A stretch of DNA of 64,000 nucleotides from Pseudomonadota bacterium (lineage in GTDB: Bacteria > Pseudomonadota > Alphaproteobacteria > Sphingomonadales > Sphingomonadaceae), in contig JAEXAW010000016.1 of assembly GCA_023458055.1 (NCBI GenBank), positions 186,001 through 250,000 on the forward strand. Direction: 5' to 3'. A program made the translations under genes and the position numbers. The first letter of the stretch is position 1; every line of letters begins with the position of its first letter. Shown here piece by piece: positions 33,010 to 40,919 of the stretch. The notes beneath the pieces are model-generated. The model was not told the origin of the DNA, did not search any database, and worked only from the letters and a program-made list of their open reading frames with translations.

Positions 33010-33897
33010 ATGACCCCAACCGATCTGACCATCACGCCCCGCGACCGCCGTTTCGGGCGCACCTTGAAGCAGGACCGGTGGTGGCTGGCTGGCGACCCGA
33101 TTGCAACGGCTTTCTTCAATGCGCTGTCGATTACCTTCCCCAAGGGTGAGGCCTTTTTCATCGAGAGCGTGCGCGCACACCGCGCTGGCGCATCGCCGCG
33201 GCTCGAACGCGAAATCAACGCATTCATCAAGCAGGAGATCATGCACACGCGCGAGCATGTCTCGTTCAACAAGCGGGTGACCGAGGCAGGCTATGATGTG
33301 TCGAGCCTTGAGGACGAGGTCACGCGCTCGCTCGAACAGACCAAGGGCCGCCCGGAAATCCTCAACCTTGCGGTGACCATGGCGCTGGAACATTATACCG
33401 CGATCCTCGCCAAATTCATTCTGGAAGACCGGATGCAATTTGGCGCGACCCATCATGAGCTCGCCGATATGTGGCGCTGGCACGCGATCGAGGAGATCGA
33501 GCATAAGGGCGTTGCCTATGACACCTGGCTCCACGCGACGCGGGATTGGTCACGCTGGAAACGCTGGAAGGTCAAGACGATCATGATGCTGCTCGTTAGC
33601 AAGGATTTCTGGGTGAACCGCGCGATAGGTGCTGCCGAACTGCTGCGGCAGGACGGCATCACCGGCTGGAAGGCATGGAGCGGGATCGCGAAATATCTGT
33701 TCGTTTCGCCGGGCTTGCTGACGCGATTGATTCCGGCGTGGCTTTCCTATTTCAAACCCGGCTTCCACCCGTGGCATGATGACGACCGGCATTTGGTGCA
33801 AAGCTATGACAGCGAATATGAGGCGGCGCGCTTGGATGCGGCGGATGCCGTGACTGCGCCGACACCGGTCGCGGCCAAGGTTGCAGTCGCGGCGTAA
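33010..33897 (+). CDS. Predicted metal-dependent hydrolase (PF10118 type)
   Basis: 295 aa. Family pattern: ITPRDRRFGR near the N-terminus, WWLAGDPIATAFFNALS, FPKGEAFFIESVR, KQEIMHTREHVSFN, ALEHYTAILAKF, HAIEEIEHKGVAYD; the repeated Glu/His pairs are candidate metal ligands of a helical diiron-like site. The enzymatic activity of the family is not established. The ATG at 33010, behind GGGAG, is preferred over a TTG at 32992. An Ala/Val-rich tail closes the protein. Confidence 0.85.
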   Translation: MTPTDLTITPRDRRFGRTLKQDRWWLAGDPIATAFFNALSITFPKGEAFFIESVRAHRAGASPRLEREINAFIKQEIMHTREHVSFNKRVTEAGYDVSSLEDEVTRSLEQTKGRPEILNLAVTMALEHYTAILAKFILEDRMQFGATHHELADMWRWHAIEEIEHKGVAYDTWLHATRDWSRWKRWKVKTIMMLLVSKDFWVNRAIGAAELLRQDGITGWKAWSGIAKYLFVSPGLLTRLIPAWLSYFKPGFHPWHDDDRHLVQSYDSEYEAARLDAADAVTAPTPVAAKVAVAA

Positions 33898-33907
33898 CCC
33901 CAAAAGT

Positions 33908-34373
33908 CCTCCCCGTTTGCGTAGCAAATGGGGAGGTGGCGCGCGCGTCAGCGCGTGACGGAGGGGTCGCCCGCATTAGCGGGCGGAAGGGTTTACGCTA
34001 AGGGTGGATACACGTGGTCGCGCGCGGCTGTTTTTGCTGAGACGCCGCCCGCTCGGCTGCGCCTCGCGACCCCTCCACCATCCGCTACGCGGACGGTCCC
34101 CCTCCCCATCGCCTGCGGCGACAGGGAGGATACCGCGAAGATCCGCCCTGTTTGCGAAGCAAATGGGGAGGTGGCAGTTGCTTTAGCAACTGACGGAGGG
34201 GCCGCCCGCGAGTAGCGGGCGGAATGGTTTAAGCTCAGGTTGGACGGGCATAATCGCTGAGGGCGGTTTTTACTGGAAACGCCGCCCGCTCTGCTTTGCC
34301 TCGCGACCCCTCCACCCCTTGGCTAGGCCAAGCGGTCCCCCTCCCCATGATCTGCGGATCACGGGGAGGATCT
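33908..34373. repeat. Two tandem copies of a multi-hairpin repeat unit
   Basis: Unit 1 runs from 33908 to about 34131, unit 2 from about 34148 to 34373. Each contains, in the same order, five mini-hairpins joined by constant linkers (GGGGAGGTGGC, GACGGAGGGG, CTCGCGACCCCTCCAC, GGTCCCCCTCCCCAT). Stem sequences differ between the copies while remaining complementary, e.g. CGCGC/GCGCG against GTTGC/GCAAC, and TCCGC/GCGGA against CTTGGC/GCCAAG. No gene is encoded in this 493-bp gap. Confidence 0.85.
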
Positions 34374-34390
34374 TGCTGAACCTCACTCCC

Positions 34391-34984
34391 TCACGCCGCC
34401 ATCTGGCGGAACTCCCTTCGCGGGTCGGTGGGAAAGTAAGTTGGGCAACACGGGTCTTGCATCGCGCATACGCCGTCTTCGCTTTCGGCATATTCGACCG
34501 TCGCGACCTCGGTGCCGCGGGCGGCGGAGTAGCGCGGGACGATCCGGCCAGTGGGCGCGAAGCCGAGCTTGCGCAACACTTTGCCCGATGCGGGATTGTC
34601 GACCATATGCGAGGAAATGAGGCGGGGAAGCTGCATCGCGCGGGCGATGCCGACGACGGCGCGGGCGGCCTCGGTCGCAAAGCCAAGACCCCAATAGGGC
34701 CGCGCGATCCAGTAACCCAACTCGTAGGTTGCATCATCATGGCGGACGAGGCCAACCCCTCCGATAATCCGCGCGGCGCCTCCGGTGCGCAGCGAAATCA
34801 GGAAATTGGGCTCCGCACTATCGCGCGGCATCGAAAGAAAGCTTTGCGCATCGTCAAGGCGATAGGGCCAGGGCGCGGTTGCAAGGTTGCGCACCACAGC
34901 TTCGTCGCCAATGCCGGCCTGCAATTCTGCGGCGTCTTCTATCCAACCTGGCCGCAGTAATAATCTTTCGGTTCTCGCAAACAT
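34391..34984 (-). CDS. GNAT family N-acetyltransferase
   Basis: 197 aa. RimJ/RimL-like: TERLLLRPGWIEDA at the N-terminus, GGVGLVRHDDATYELGYWIA, PYWGLGFATEAARAVVG (acetyl-CoA pyrophosphate loop) and NPASGKVLRKLGFAPTG. Lies between rpmA and obgE as in many Alphaproteobacteria, though here separated from obgE by the TetR/hydrolase insertion and repeats. Confidence 0.9.
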   Translation of the reverse strand: MFARTERLLLRPGWIEDAAELQAGIGDEAVVRNLATAPWPYRLDDAQSFLSMPRDSAEPNFLISLRTGGAARIIGGVGLVRHDDATYELGYWIARPYWGLGFATEAARAVVGIARAMQLPRLISSHMVDNPASGKVLRKLGFAPTGRIVPRYSAARGTEVATVEYAESEDGVCAMQDPCCPTYFPTDPRREFRQMAA

Positions 34985-35092
34985 AATTACTCTCCTTGCC
35001 CGCGCCGCTATCCGTCAAGGATGACAGCTTGATGAAAGAGGGAGAAATTTGCCGATGCCCCGTTTCGCTGCATTGCCGTAACGGCAAAATGG

Positions 35093-35123
35093 AAAAAGGG
35101 AGACCGGGGGTGACCCGTCTCCC
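35093..35123 (-). terminator. Rho-independent terminator downstream of rpmA
   Basis: On the - strand GGGAGAC (35123-35117), a 12-nt loop, GTCTCCC (35104-35098), then TTTTT. It separates rpmA from the GNAT gene. Confidence 0.85.
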
Positions 35124-35203
35124 TCTTTCGGATGGTTTTGGCTTGTTTGAAGCCTCGACCCCGGGTCATCCCTTAAAGGACAACCCGTTGTCGATTGTCC
35201 CGA

Positions 35204-35473
35204 TTATTCTGCGGCTTGTGCCATCATATCGACCGACACATATTTGCGGCCGAGTTTGCCGGCGTGGAATCGCACGCGGCCGTCGGTAAGCGCAAACAAG
35301 GTGTGATCTTTGCCGATGCCAACATTGACGCCCGGGTACACCTTGGTGCCGCGCTGACGCACAATAATGTTGCCGCCGATGACGCTTTCGCCACCGAACT
35401 TCTTCACGCCAAGGCGACGGCCAGCTGAGTCACGACCGTTACGCGATGAACCGCCTGCTTTTTTATGTGCCAT
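35204..35473 (-). CDS. rpmA: 50S ribosomal protein L27
   Basis: 89 aa. MAHKKAGGSSRNGRDSAGRR is the invariant L27 N-terminus, followed by GVKKFGGESVIGGNIIVRQR and TLFALTDGRV. Located at the peptidyl-transferase centre. Co-directional with rplU, 60 bp downstream. Confidence 0.98.
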   Translation of the reverse strand: MAHKKAGGSSRNGRDSAGRRLGVKKFGGESVIGGNIIVRQRGTKVYPGVNVGIGKDHTLFALTDGRVRFHAGKLGRKYVSVDMMAQAAE

Positions 35474-35533
35474 GGTATTACTCCTGAAACTTCATGTTAG
35501 GCCGAGCGCTCCAAGCGGCTCAGGCCGGGTTGA

Positions 35534-36046
<513 letters not shown>

Positions 36047-36135
36047 GGGTCTATCCATCCAATCAAAAAAGTTCATTTGAACCCGCGCGGCAAGGCCCGC
36101 TCGAAAGCGCGCACAGCATGCGGGAAAGCTGCGCC

Positions 36136-36162
36136 CCTATAGCCCGTAACAGATTCTGTCAA
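36136..36162 (-). promoter_or_regulatory. Predicted promoter of rplU-rpmA
   Basis: On the - strand TTGACA (36162-36157), 15-bp spacer, TATAGG (36141-36136), continuing GGGCGC. The layout is nearly the same as before rpmB (59163-59189). Confidence 0.55.
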
Positions 36163-36477
36163 TGGAAAAAATCGCGCTTTTGCGGGGGTGTCGAACAAAA
36201 TTCGCAGCTTCCTGTTGAGGTCGTAGACCGAATCGACGGGAAGGGCAAACTTGGGTGGAGGTGAGGGAGGGTCCTTGGCTTAGAGTATCAGCCCCGTCCG
36301 TCAAACCGGCCCCTTCTAAACCTCCGTTCGCCTTTAGCGTAGCCGAGAGGCCGCGACGAGGCGCTTCTAGTGTCTCGACTTCGTTCGACACGAACGGAGG
36401 TAGGGGTGGGCCATTAGAGCCGACTGCCGCGCTCGGGACAATTGCACGCCCGCAGGCAGTTGGGTAAGAGAAGCGCC
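36163..36477. other. Intergenic region with one long inverted repeat
   Basis: Between divergent rplU and the lipoprotein gene. CCTCCGTTCG (36321-36330) and CGAACGGAGG (36391-36400) are perfect 10-bp arms, with a TGTCTCGACTTCGTTCGACA hairpin inside the right half. No gene or known site seen in the rest. Confidence 0.5.
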
Positions 36478-37017
36478 ATGATCTTTGCCGCCTTCCATAA
36501 ACCCTCCGCCCTTATCACTGCCGCTACCACCGCTGCCCTCCTCCTCACCGGTTGCGCGACCAAGGATGATGCGCGCTTCCCCTCGCTCGCCAAGCGACCG
36601 ATTGAGGATATGGGCCTCACCCGCATCCCCGATGCGGTCGAGCCGCCGCCAGCGCCCGCGGCCGATGGCGCGCTGGTCGGTCGGATAGCGGAGCTGCGCG
36701 GCCAGATTGCGAGCGGCGAGGCAAGGTTCCGCGCGGAACTCGCCCGCGCCCAGGCCAAGGTCTCGGCGGCAGGGGGCGCTGCTCCCGCGAGCGATGCGTG
36801 GATGGAAGCGCAGATGGCGATCTCGGGGGTGGAAGCGGCGCGGCGGCCCTCGGTCGAGGGGCTGGCGAGCCTCGACCAGCTCAAGGTCAGCCGCGAGCGC
36901 GACAATCTGCGCGCGGGAACGGATGAACTGGACGCCGCGATTACCGCAGGCCGCGCTACGGTGGAGGGGCAATCGGCCACGCTCACCGCGCTCAAGCGGC
37001 GGCTGCGGCCGATTTGA
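36478..37017 (+). CDS. Putative lipoprotein with coiled-coil character
   Basis: 179 aa from ATG 36478. Signal segment ITAATTAALLLTGC is a lipobox ending at Cys. The mature protein is Ala/Arg/Glu-rich and predicted helical: LVGRIAELRGQIASGEARFR, LDQLKVSRERDNLRA, ALKRRLRPI. Not recognised as a named family; a periplasmic helical lipoprotein of unknown role. Confidence 0.65.
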   Translation: MIFAAFHKPSALITAATTAALLLTGCATKDDARFPSLAKRPIEDMGLTRIPDAVEPPPAPAADGALVGRIAELRGQIASGEARFRAELARAQAKVSAAGGAAPASDAWMEAQMAISGVEAARRPSVEGLASLDQLKVSRERDNLRAGTDELDAAITAGRATVEGQSATLTALKRRLRPI

Positions 37018-37023
37018 GGTTAT

Positions 37024-37108
37024 GCGGCTGCGCCCCTGCGAAGGCATGGGGTCCAATATTATGATGCGCCGTGCGGGTTTAGGCTCCAGCCTTCGCAGGA
37101 GCACAAGG
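37024..37108. repeat. Dispersed intergenic repeat (CCCCTGCGAAGGC family)
   Basis: CGCCCCTGCGAAGGCATGGG, then TCCAATATTATGATGCGC, and a reversed GCCTTCGCAGGAGCA end. Related copies lie at 40300-40395 and 45676-45780. Confidence 0.7.
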
Positions 37109-37116
37109 TGGGCGGA

Positions 37117-37923
37117 TCAATGCACGAACCGCGCGACCACGTCGCGATAGGACCGGCTGACCTTCACGTCCGCGCCCGAATCGAGCACGAGGAAACATTC
37201 GCCATTGGTGTGCGGCTTGACCTGACGCACATGGTTCAAATTGACGATCCAGGAGCGGTGCACGCGCTGGAACACGCGCGGGTCGAGCCGTTTTTCGAGG
37301 TCCTTCATCGTCTCGCGCAGCACCAAGCTCTTGGCGGCGGTGTAGATCACCATATAGTCGCCGGCCGCTTCGATGCGCTCGATGCTGTCGACATCGACGC
37401 GGAAAATCTGGCCCTGATCCTTGATGTTGATGAGCTTTTCAAAGCGGTTGGAGGCAGGCGTGTCGTCCGCGGTCGCTTCTTCGATTTCCTCGACCGCGCC
37501 GGGCGAGACTTCGGCAAGCTTTTCCTTCAACCGCTCGGCTTCATCAACGCTGCGTTTTTCCGACAGGCGCTGGCGCACGCGGTCAAGCGCATCGGCGAGG
37601 CGTTGCGGTTCAACCGGCTTCATCAGATAATCCACCGCCTGCGCTTCGAACGCGCGGATCGCATGGTCGGAATAAGCGGTCACAAAGATAAACAGCGGCG
37701 GCTCCACGTCCATCAGCCCCTGAACCACGGAAAAACCGTCAAAGCCGGGCATCTGGATGTCGAGGAAAACCAGATCGGGTTTTTGCGTCTTGATCTTGCG
37801 GATAGCCTCCCGCCCGTTCTGGCAGGTGTCTATGATTTCGATATCGTCATGCGGCTCAAGGCGCAGCTGGAGGCCTTGAATGGCGAGTTTTTCATCATCC
37901 ACCAAAATGGCGCGAATGGTCAT
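37117..37923 (-). CDS. LytTR family response regulator
   Basis: 268 aa. Receiver domain 1-120: ILVDDEKLAI, LVFLDIQMPGFDG with the phospho-acceptor Asp, FVTAYSDHAIRAFEAQAVDY, MKPVEPQRL. An acidic linker follows, then a LytTR DNA-binding domain from about residue 165 (INIKDQGQIFRVDVDSIERI, VFQRVHRSWIVNLNHV, VSRSYRD). Its start overlaps the kinase stop by 4 bases, so it is the cognate regulator. Confidence 0.94.
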   Translation of the reverse strand: MTIRAILVDDEKLAIQGLQLRLEPHDDIEIIDTCQNGREAIRKIKTQKPDLVFLDIQMPGFDGFSVVQGLMDVEPPLFIFVTAYSDHAIRAFEAQAVDYLMKPVEPQRLADALDRVRQRLSEKRSVDEAERLKEKLAEVSPGAVEEIEEATADDTPASNRFEKLINIKDQGQIFRVDVDSIERIEAAGDYMVIYTAAKSLVLRETMKDLEKRLDPRVFQRVHRSWIVNLNHVRQVKPHTNGECFLVLDSGADVKVSRSYRDVVARFVH

Positions 37924-39056
37924 GCGGTTGCTATGCTTTCGTTTCTGATTGCAGGCGGAGACGGCTGGACTGCCAGCGTGTCATGGACGTTATATGGGAA
38001 CTCAATGACAACTTGAAACCCTCCACCCGGTGTCGTCGATGTATCGAACCGCTGGTTTTCCCCATAAGCCTGGGCCAGACGGTCGCGGATGTTGGCGAGC
38101 CCCACGCCGGTAGAAACCGTGGAACGGTCGGGAACCGCGTTCAATCCCGGACCGGTATCCGACACGGTGATCCGAACATTTTGTCCGGCAAGCTGTGCTT
38201 TTATCGCGATGTCTGCCCCGTCTTCCTTGGGCGTCACCGCATATTTGATCGCATTTTCGACCAAAGGTTGAAGGAGAAGCGAGGGGAGCCGCGCCCGCGC
38301 GACCGCCGGATCGATATCGAAATGCGGGCGCAGGCGATCTTCGAACCGCATCTTTTCAATCTCGAGATAAAGTTTCAGGGTCTCCACCTCCTGCGCGAGT
38401 GGCACTTGTGCGGTCGGTTCATTGGCGAGCGTATAGCGCAGGAAAGCGGATAGCCGGGAAAGCATCGCATTGGCAGGCTCGGTCTGTTTCATCAGCACCA
38501 GCGTTGAAATGCTGTTCAACGTATTGAACAGGAAATGCGGGTTGAGCTGGTAACGCAGCATCGCCAATTGTGCCGAGGTTGCCTGCGCATCAAGCAGCAT
38601 CAACTGGTCGGCTTGCTGCTCGACCCTCAGATAATAGTTGATCGCGAAATAGAGCGCCGACCACGCCCCCAGCACCATCGCATCATTATAGAAAGCGCCC
38701 AAAAACAAGGTGGCAAAGGTCGAATCCGGGTTGCGGCTCTGCAGCTGGAATACCCAGGCATCGATGAACGCATAAAGGATCGTCGCCACCGCCAGCACGC
38801 CGATCGCCGCGGTCCAGGTGATGAACGGCCGGCGGTTGATGAGGTTACGGAACGCAACCGACATGATCAGCGTCAGCGAATAGCCGGTGATCATCGAAAT
38901 CAGCAGCGGGATGAGGAAGGTCCACGGCTGTTCATTGGCAAAGCCGGTAATTGCGCGTTGCAGGAAGATGGCCGCCCAGCCAATGCCTTGCAGATTCCAG
39001 AAGGCGCGGTCCTTATTTTCGAAAAAGGGCTGGGAAGGGCTGGCGATAACGGCCAA
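37920..39056 (-). CDS. LytS/YehU-type sensor histidine kinase
   Basis: 378 aa. Four hydrophobic helices in residues 20-150 form a membrane sensor. The His_kinase motif LNPHFLFNTLNSISTLVLM follows near residue 195, then ATPase boxes SLLLQPLVENAIKYAVTP (N-box) and VSDTGPGLN (G-box). The start is a TTG at 39056; no ATG fits. Partner of the overlapping LytTR regulator. Confidence 0.92.
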   Translation of the reverse strand: MAVIASPSQPFFENKDRAFWNLQGIGWAAIFLQRAITGFANEQPWTFLIPLLISMITGYSLTLIMSVAFRNLINRRPFITWTAAIGVLAVATILYAFIDAWVFQLQSRNPDSTFATLFLGAFYNDAMVLGAWSALYFAINYYLRVEQQADQLMLLDAQATSAQLAMLRYQLNPHFLFNTLNSISTLVLMKQTEPANAMLSRLSAFLRYTLANEPTAQVPLAQEVETLKLYLEIEKMRFEDRLRPHFDIDPAVARARLPSLLLQPLVENAIKYAVTPKEDGADIAIKAQLAGQNVRITVSDTGPGLNAVPDRSTVSTGVGLANIRDRLAQAYGENQRFDTSTTPGGGFQVVIEFPYNVHDTLAVQPSPPAIRNESIATA

Positions 39057-39081
39057 AGTCGTTGCTTTCTGCTATATTGTT

Positions 39082-39603
39082 TTACGATCCGGCCGCGGTG
39101 CCGACCTGTTCGGGTTTGTCATCATCCTCGCGCGTGCCGCCCAAGGGGCGCACCTCCTCGGCATGCACCCAGCGCAGATCATTGGAGCCGAGCGGGCGAC
39201 CGTCATGCGCCTGAAGGATGATCGGGCGGATCGGTTGCAGATCGCGCGCATCGGCCAGCACCGGGGTCGAAGGCATGCCCGACACCCATTTTTCGCCCCA
39301 TTGGCGCAGCGAAACCATGGCCGGGAGGAGATCAAGCCCCTTTTGCGTCAGCCGATATTGCACCTTGCGCCGGTCACTTTCGACCGTGTGGCGCTCCAAA
39401 ATGCCATGATCAACCAGGCGTGCGAGGCGGTTCGACAGGATATTGCGCGCAATCCCGAGTTCCGCCTGAAATTCCTCGAAATGATAGAGATGGTTGAACG
39501 CCGCGCGCAGGATCATGAACGACCAGCGTTCGCCCATCACTTCTAATGCGCACGCAAGATTATCGCCATCTTCCGGCAGTCGGAGCGGTTCTCTGAGACC
39601 CAT
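39082..39603 (-). CDS. HxlR family transcriptional regulator
   Basis: 173 aa. Winged-helix core: ALEVMGERWSFMILRAAF, LGIARNILSNRLARLVDHGI, RKVQYRLTQKGLDLLPAM. The C-terminal 60 residues extend beyond a minimal HxlR domain. Directly upstream of its start are two direct repeats of GACAAACTGG (reading on its strand), possibly its own operator; 165 bp further is a strong palindrome before the divergent CC_3452-type gene. Confidence 0.92.
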   Translation of the reverse strand: MGLREPLRLPEDGDNLACALEVMGERWSFMILRAAFNHLYHFEEFQAELGIARNILSNRLARLVDHGILERHTVESDRRKVQYRLTQKGLDLLPAMVSLRQWGEKWVSGMPSTPVLADARDLQPIRPIILQAHDGRPLGSNDLRWVHAEEVRPLGGTREDDDKPEQVGTAAGS

Positions 39604-39606
39604 AGG

Positions 39607-39630
39607 CCAGTTTGTCTAAACCAGTTTGTC
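39607..39630 (-). promoter_or_regulatory. Direct repeats in front of the HxlR gene
   Basis: CCAGTTTGTC (+ strand) at 39607-39616 and again at 39621-39630, 14 bp apart and immediately upstream of the start codon. Candidate autoregulatory site or leader element. Confidence 0.45.
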
Positions 39631-39766
39631 ACAAAGGGGAAGCGGGCATGGATGAAGAGGGCGGGTCCGCCACGGCTGCCCTCCGATTATCGCATAGTGC
39701 CACGGTTCGTCGCAGATCGAGCGGTTGGTTGGCCAAATGGGGTTGAACAGGCGGCCATTCCAGATT

Positions 39767-39812
39767 AGTTGCGAATCACAACCTACATTATTGTAAGTTG
39801 TGATTCGCAACT
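39767..39812. promoter_or_regulatory. 46-nt palindrome, candidate double operator
   Basis: AGTTGCGAATCACAAC (39767-39782) and GTTGTGATTCGCAACT (39797-39812) are perfect 16-bp inverted arms, with four further pairs inside. Each arm is also a near-palindrome, GTTG-x-GA-T-TC-x-CAAC, so two dimer sites are possible. It lies 36 bp before the CC_3452-type gene. Confidence 0.7.
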
Positions 39813-39848
39813 AAGTGTCCAGATAAGCTTTTTGTGAGGAGCCTCCCC

Positions 39849-40190
39849 ATGATCAATTTCCCCTCAATCTCCGTTCGTTCCACCCTTGTTGCACTCGCGG
39901 TGCCGGCCGTGCTGATCGGTGCAGGCCTCGCCGCTCCGCTCGCGGCGCAAAGCCCGGTCAAGCAAGTCGCGCAAGCCGTCAATGCGCCCAAGGACGCCAA
40001 GTTCGTGGGCAAGGGCGTCGTCTGGCGCTGCACCGGCACCACCTGCATCGCGCCGGAAAGCCCGAGCCGCCCGGCCATTTCCTGCGCCGCCTTCGTCAAG
40101 CAAGCGGGCAAGGTGACAAGCTTCACCGTCAACGGCGTCGCGCTTGACGAAAAAGCGCTGGAACGCTGCAACAGCTACGCGCGGGGTTAA
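39849..40190 (+). CDS. CC_3452 family exported protein
   Basis: 113 aa from ATG 39849. Signal peptide to about residue 34 (AAPLAAQ). The mature domain has a Cys pair, VVWRCTGTTCIAPE, and a second, ISCAAFVKQ...ERCNSY, likely disulfides in the periplasm. Matches the small CC_3452 family of sphingomonads and Caulobacter, whose function is unknown. The palindrome just upstream and the divergent HxlR gene suggest regulated expression. Confidence 0.8.
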   Translation: MINFPSISVRSTLVALAVPAVLIGAGLAAPLAAQSPVKQVAQAVNAPKDAKFVGKGVVWRCTGTTCIAPESPSRPAISCAAFVKQAGKVTSFTVNGVALDEKALERCNSYARG

Positions 40191-40722
40191 GCGCGCCTGC
40201 ATAAAAATAACAATACTCCCCTCCCAACCCCCTTGGCGAAGTGCGTCCCCCTCCCGCGCACTTCGCCATATTTTTTTGGGTAGAAGGCTTGATAACCAAT
40301 GTGCCCCTGCGCAGGCAGGGGCCCAGTGTTATGGTGCGCTATGCTACCCTAGGCCAGTTGTGGAGTCACGTGCCTCCACAACTCCTGCGGGAGGGGCACA
40401 GTTTCTCTTTGTCGTCTTCGTGACGGCTCTATTGGAAGGGTCGCGGCTACAAATCATTTCACGCGGAGGCGCTGAGGCGCGGAGAGTTAGAGCGTGCGCT
40501 CAACCCCATCACAACCTCTTTGCGCCTCTGCTCCCTCTGCGGTCTCTGCGCGAAACCGAAATGGTCTTCAGGTCTCATTGACGATGACGGGCTCTATCTA
40601 GCGCCCTGACCCTAAAATAACCCTTTCCTACAGATCGCGCGTCGTGGCAGCCTCGCTTTCGAGTCGGTTTCAGTTCGGTGGGCAAGGCGATGGTCGAAAG
40701 GAGCGGCAAACAACAAAAACGT
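40191..40722. repeat. Intergenic block with dispersed repeats
   Basis: Contains GCCCCTGCGCAGGCAGGGG followed by CAGTGTTATGGTGCGC (about 40303-40340, the 37024 family), an ACTCCTGCGGGAG stem, ACGCGGAGGCGCTGAGGCGC (from about 40471) and CTCTGCGGTCTCTGCGCGAA (about 40533-40556), as in 14621-15577. No gene. Confidence 0.65.
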
Positions 40723-40832
40723 GTTTGAGAGGGAATCTAGGGAATCTAGGGAATCAAAAAAGCGGTTTGAGAGGGAACTTAGGGAATCTAGGGAATCAAA
40801 AATACCGTTTCAGCGGGAATCTAGGGAATTTG
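40723..40832 (+). repeat. 42-bp tandem repeat upstream of rsh
   Basis: Two full units (40723-40764, 40765-40806) and a third partial one (40807-40832). Each begins GTTT(G/C)AG(A/C)GGGAA and contains GGGAATCTA steps that are themselves a 9-bp subrepeat (GGGAATCTAGGGAATCTAGG). They end about 90 bp before the rsh start. Confidence 0.85.
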
Positions 40833-40919
40833 TAACATAATCCTGCGGTGACCTTTCATGCCGCACCGCACAACTTCCCGCTTGCGTTTCGGCATGCTTC
40901 GCCCTCACAATACGCGTCT

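Noticed and set aside
40723..40832. Possible CRISPR array
   Set aside because: Units are contiguous with internal 9-bp subrepeats, no unique spacers and no cas genes nearby.
40644..40835. Open frame encoding a repetitive Gly-Asn-Leu peptide
   Set aside because: It is the translation of the 42-bp tandem DNA repeat; no start context and no non-repeat sequence of its own.
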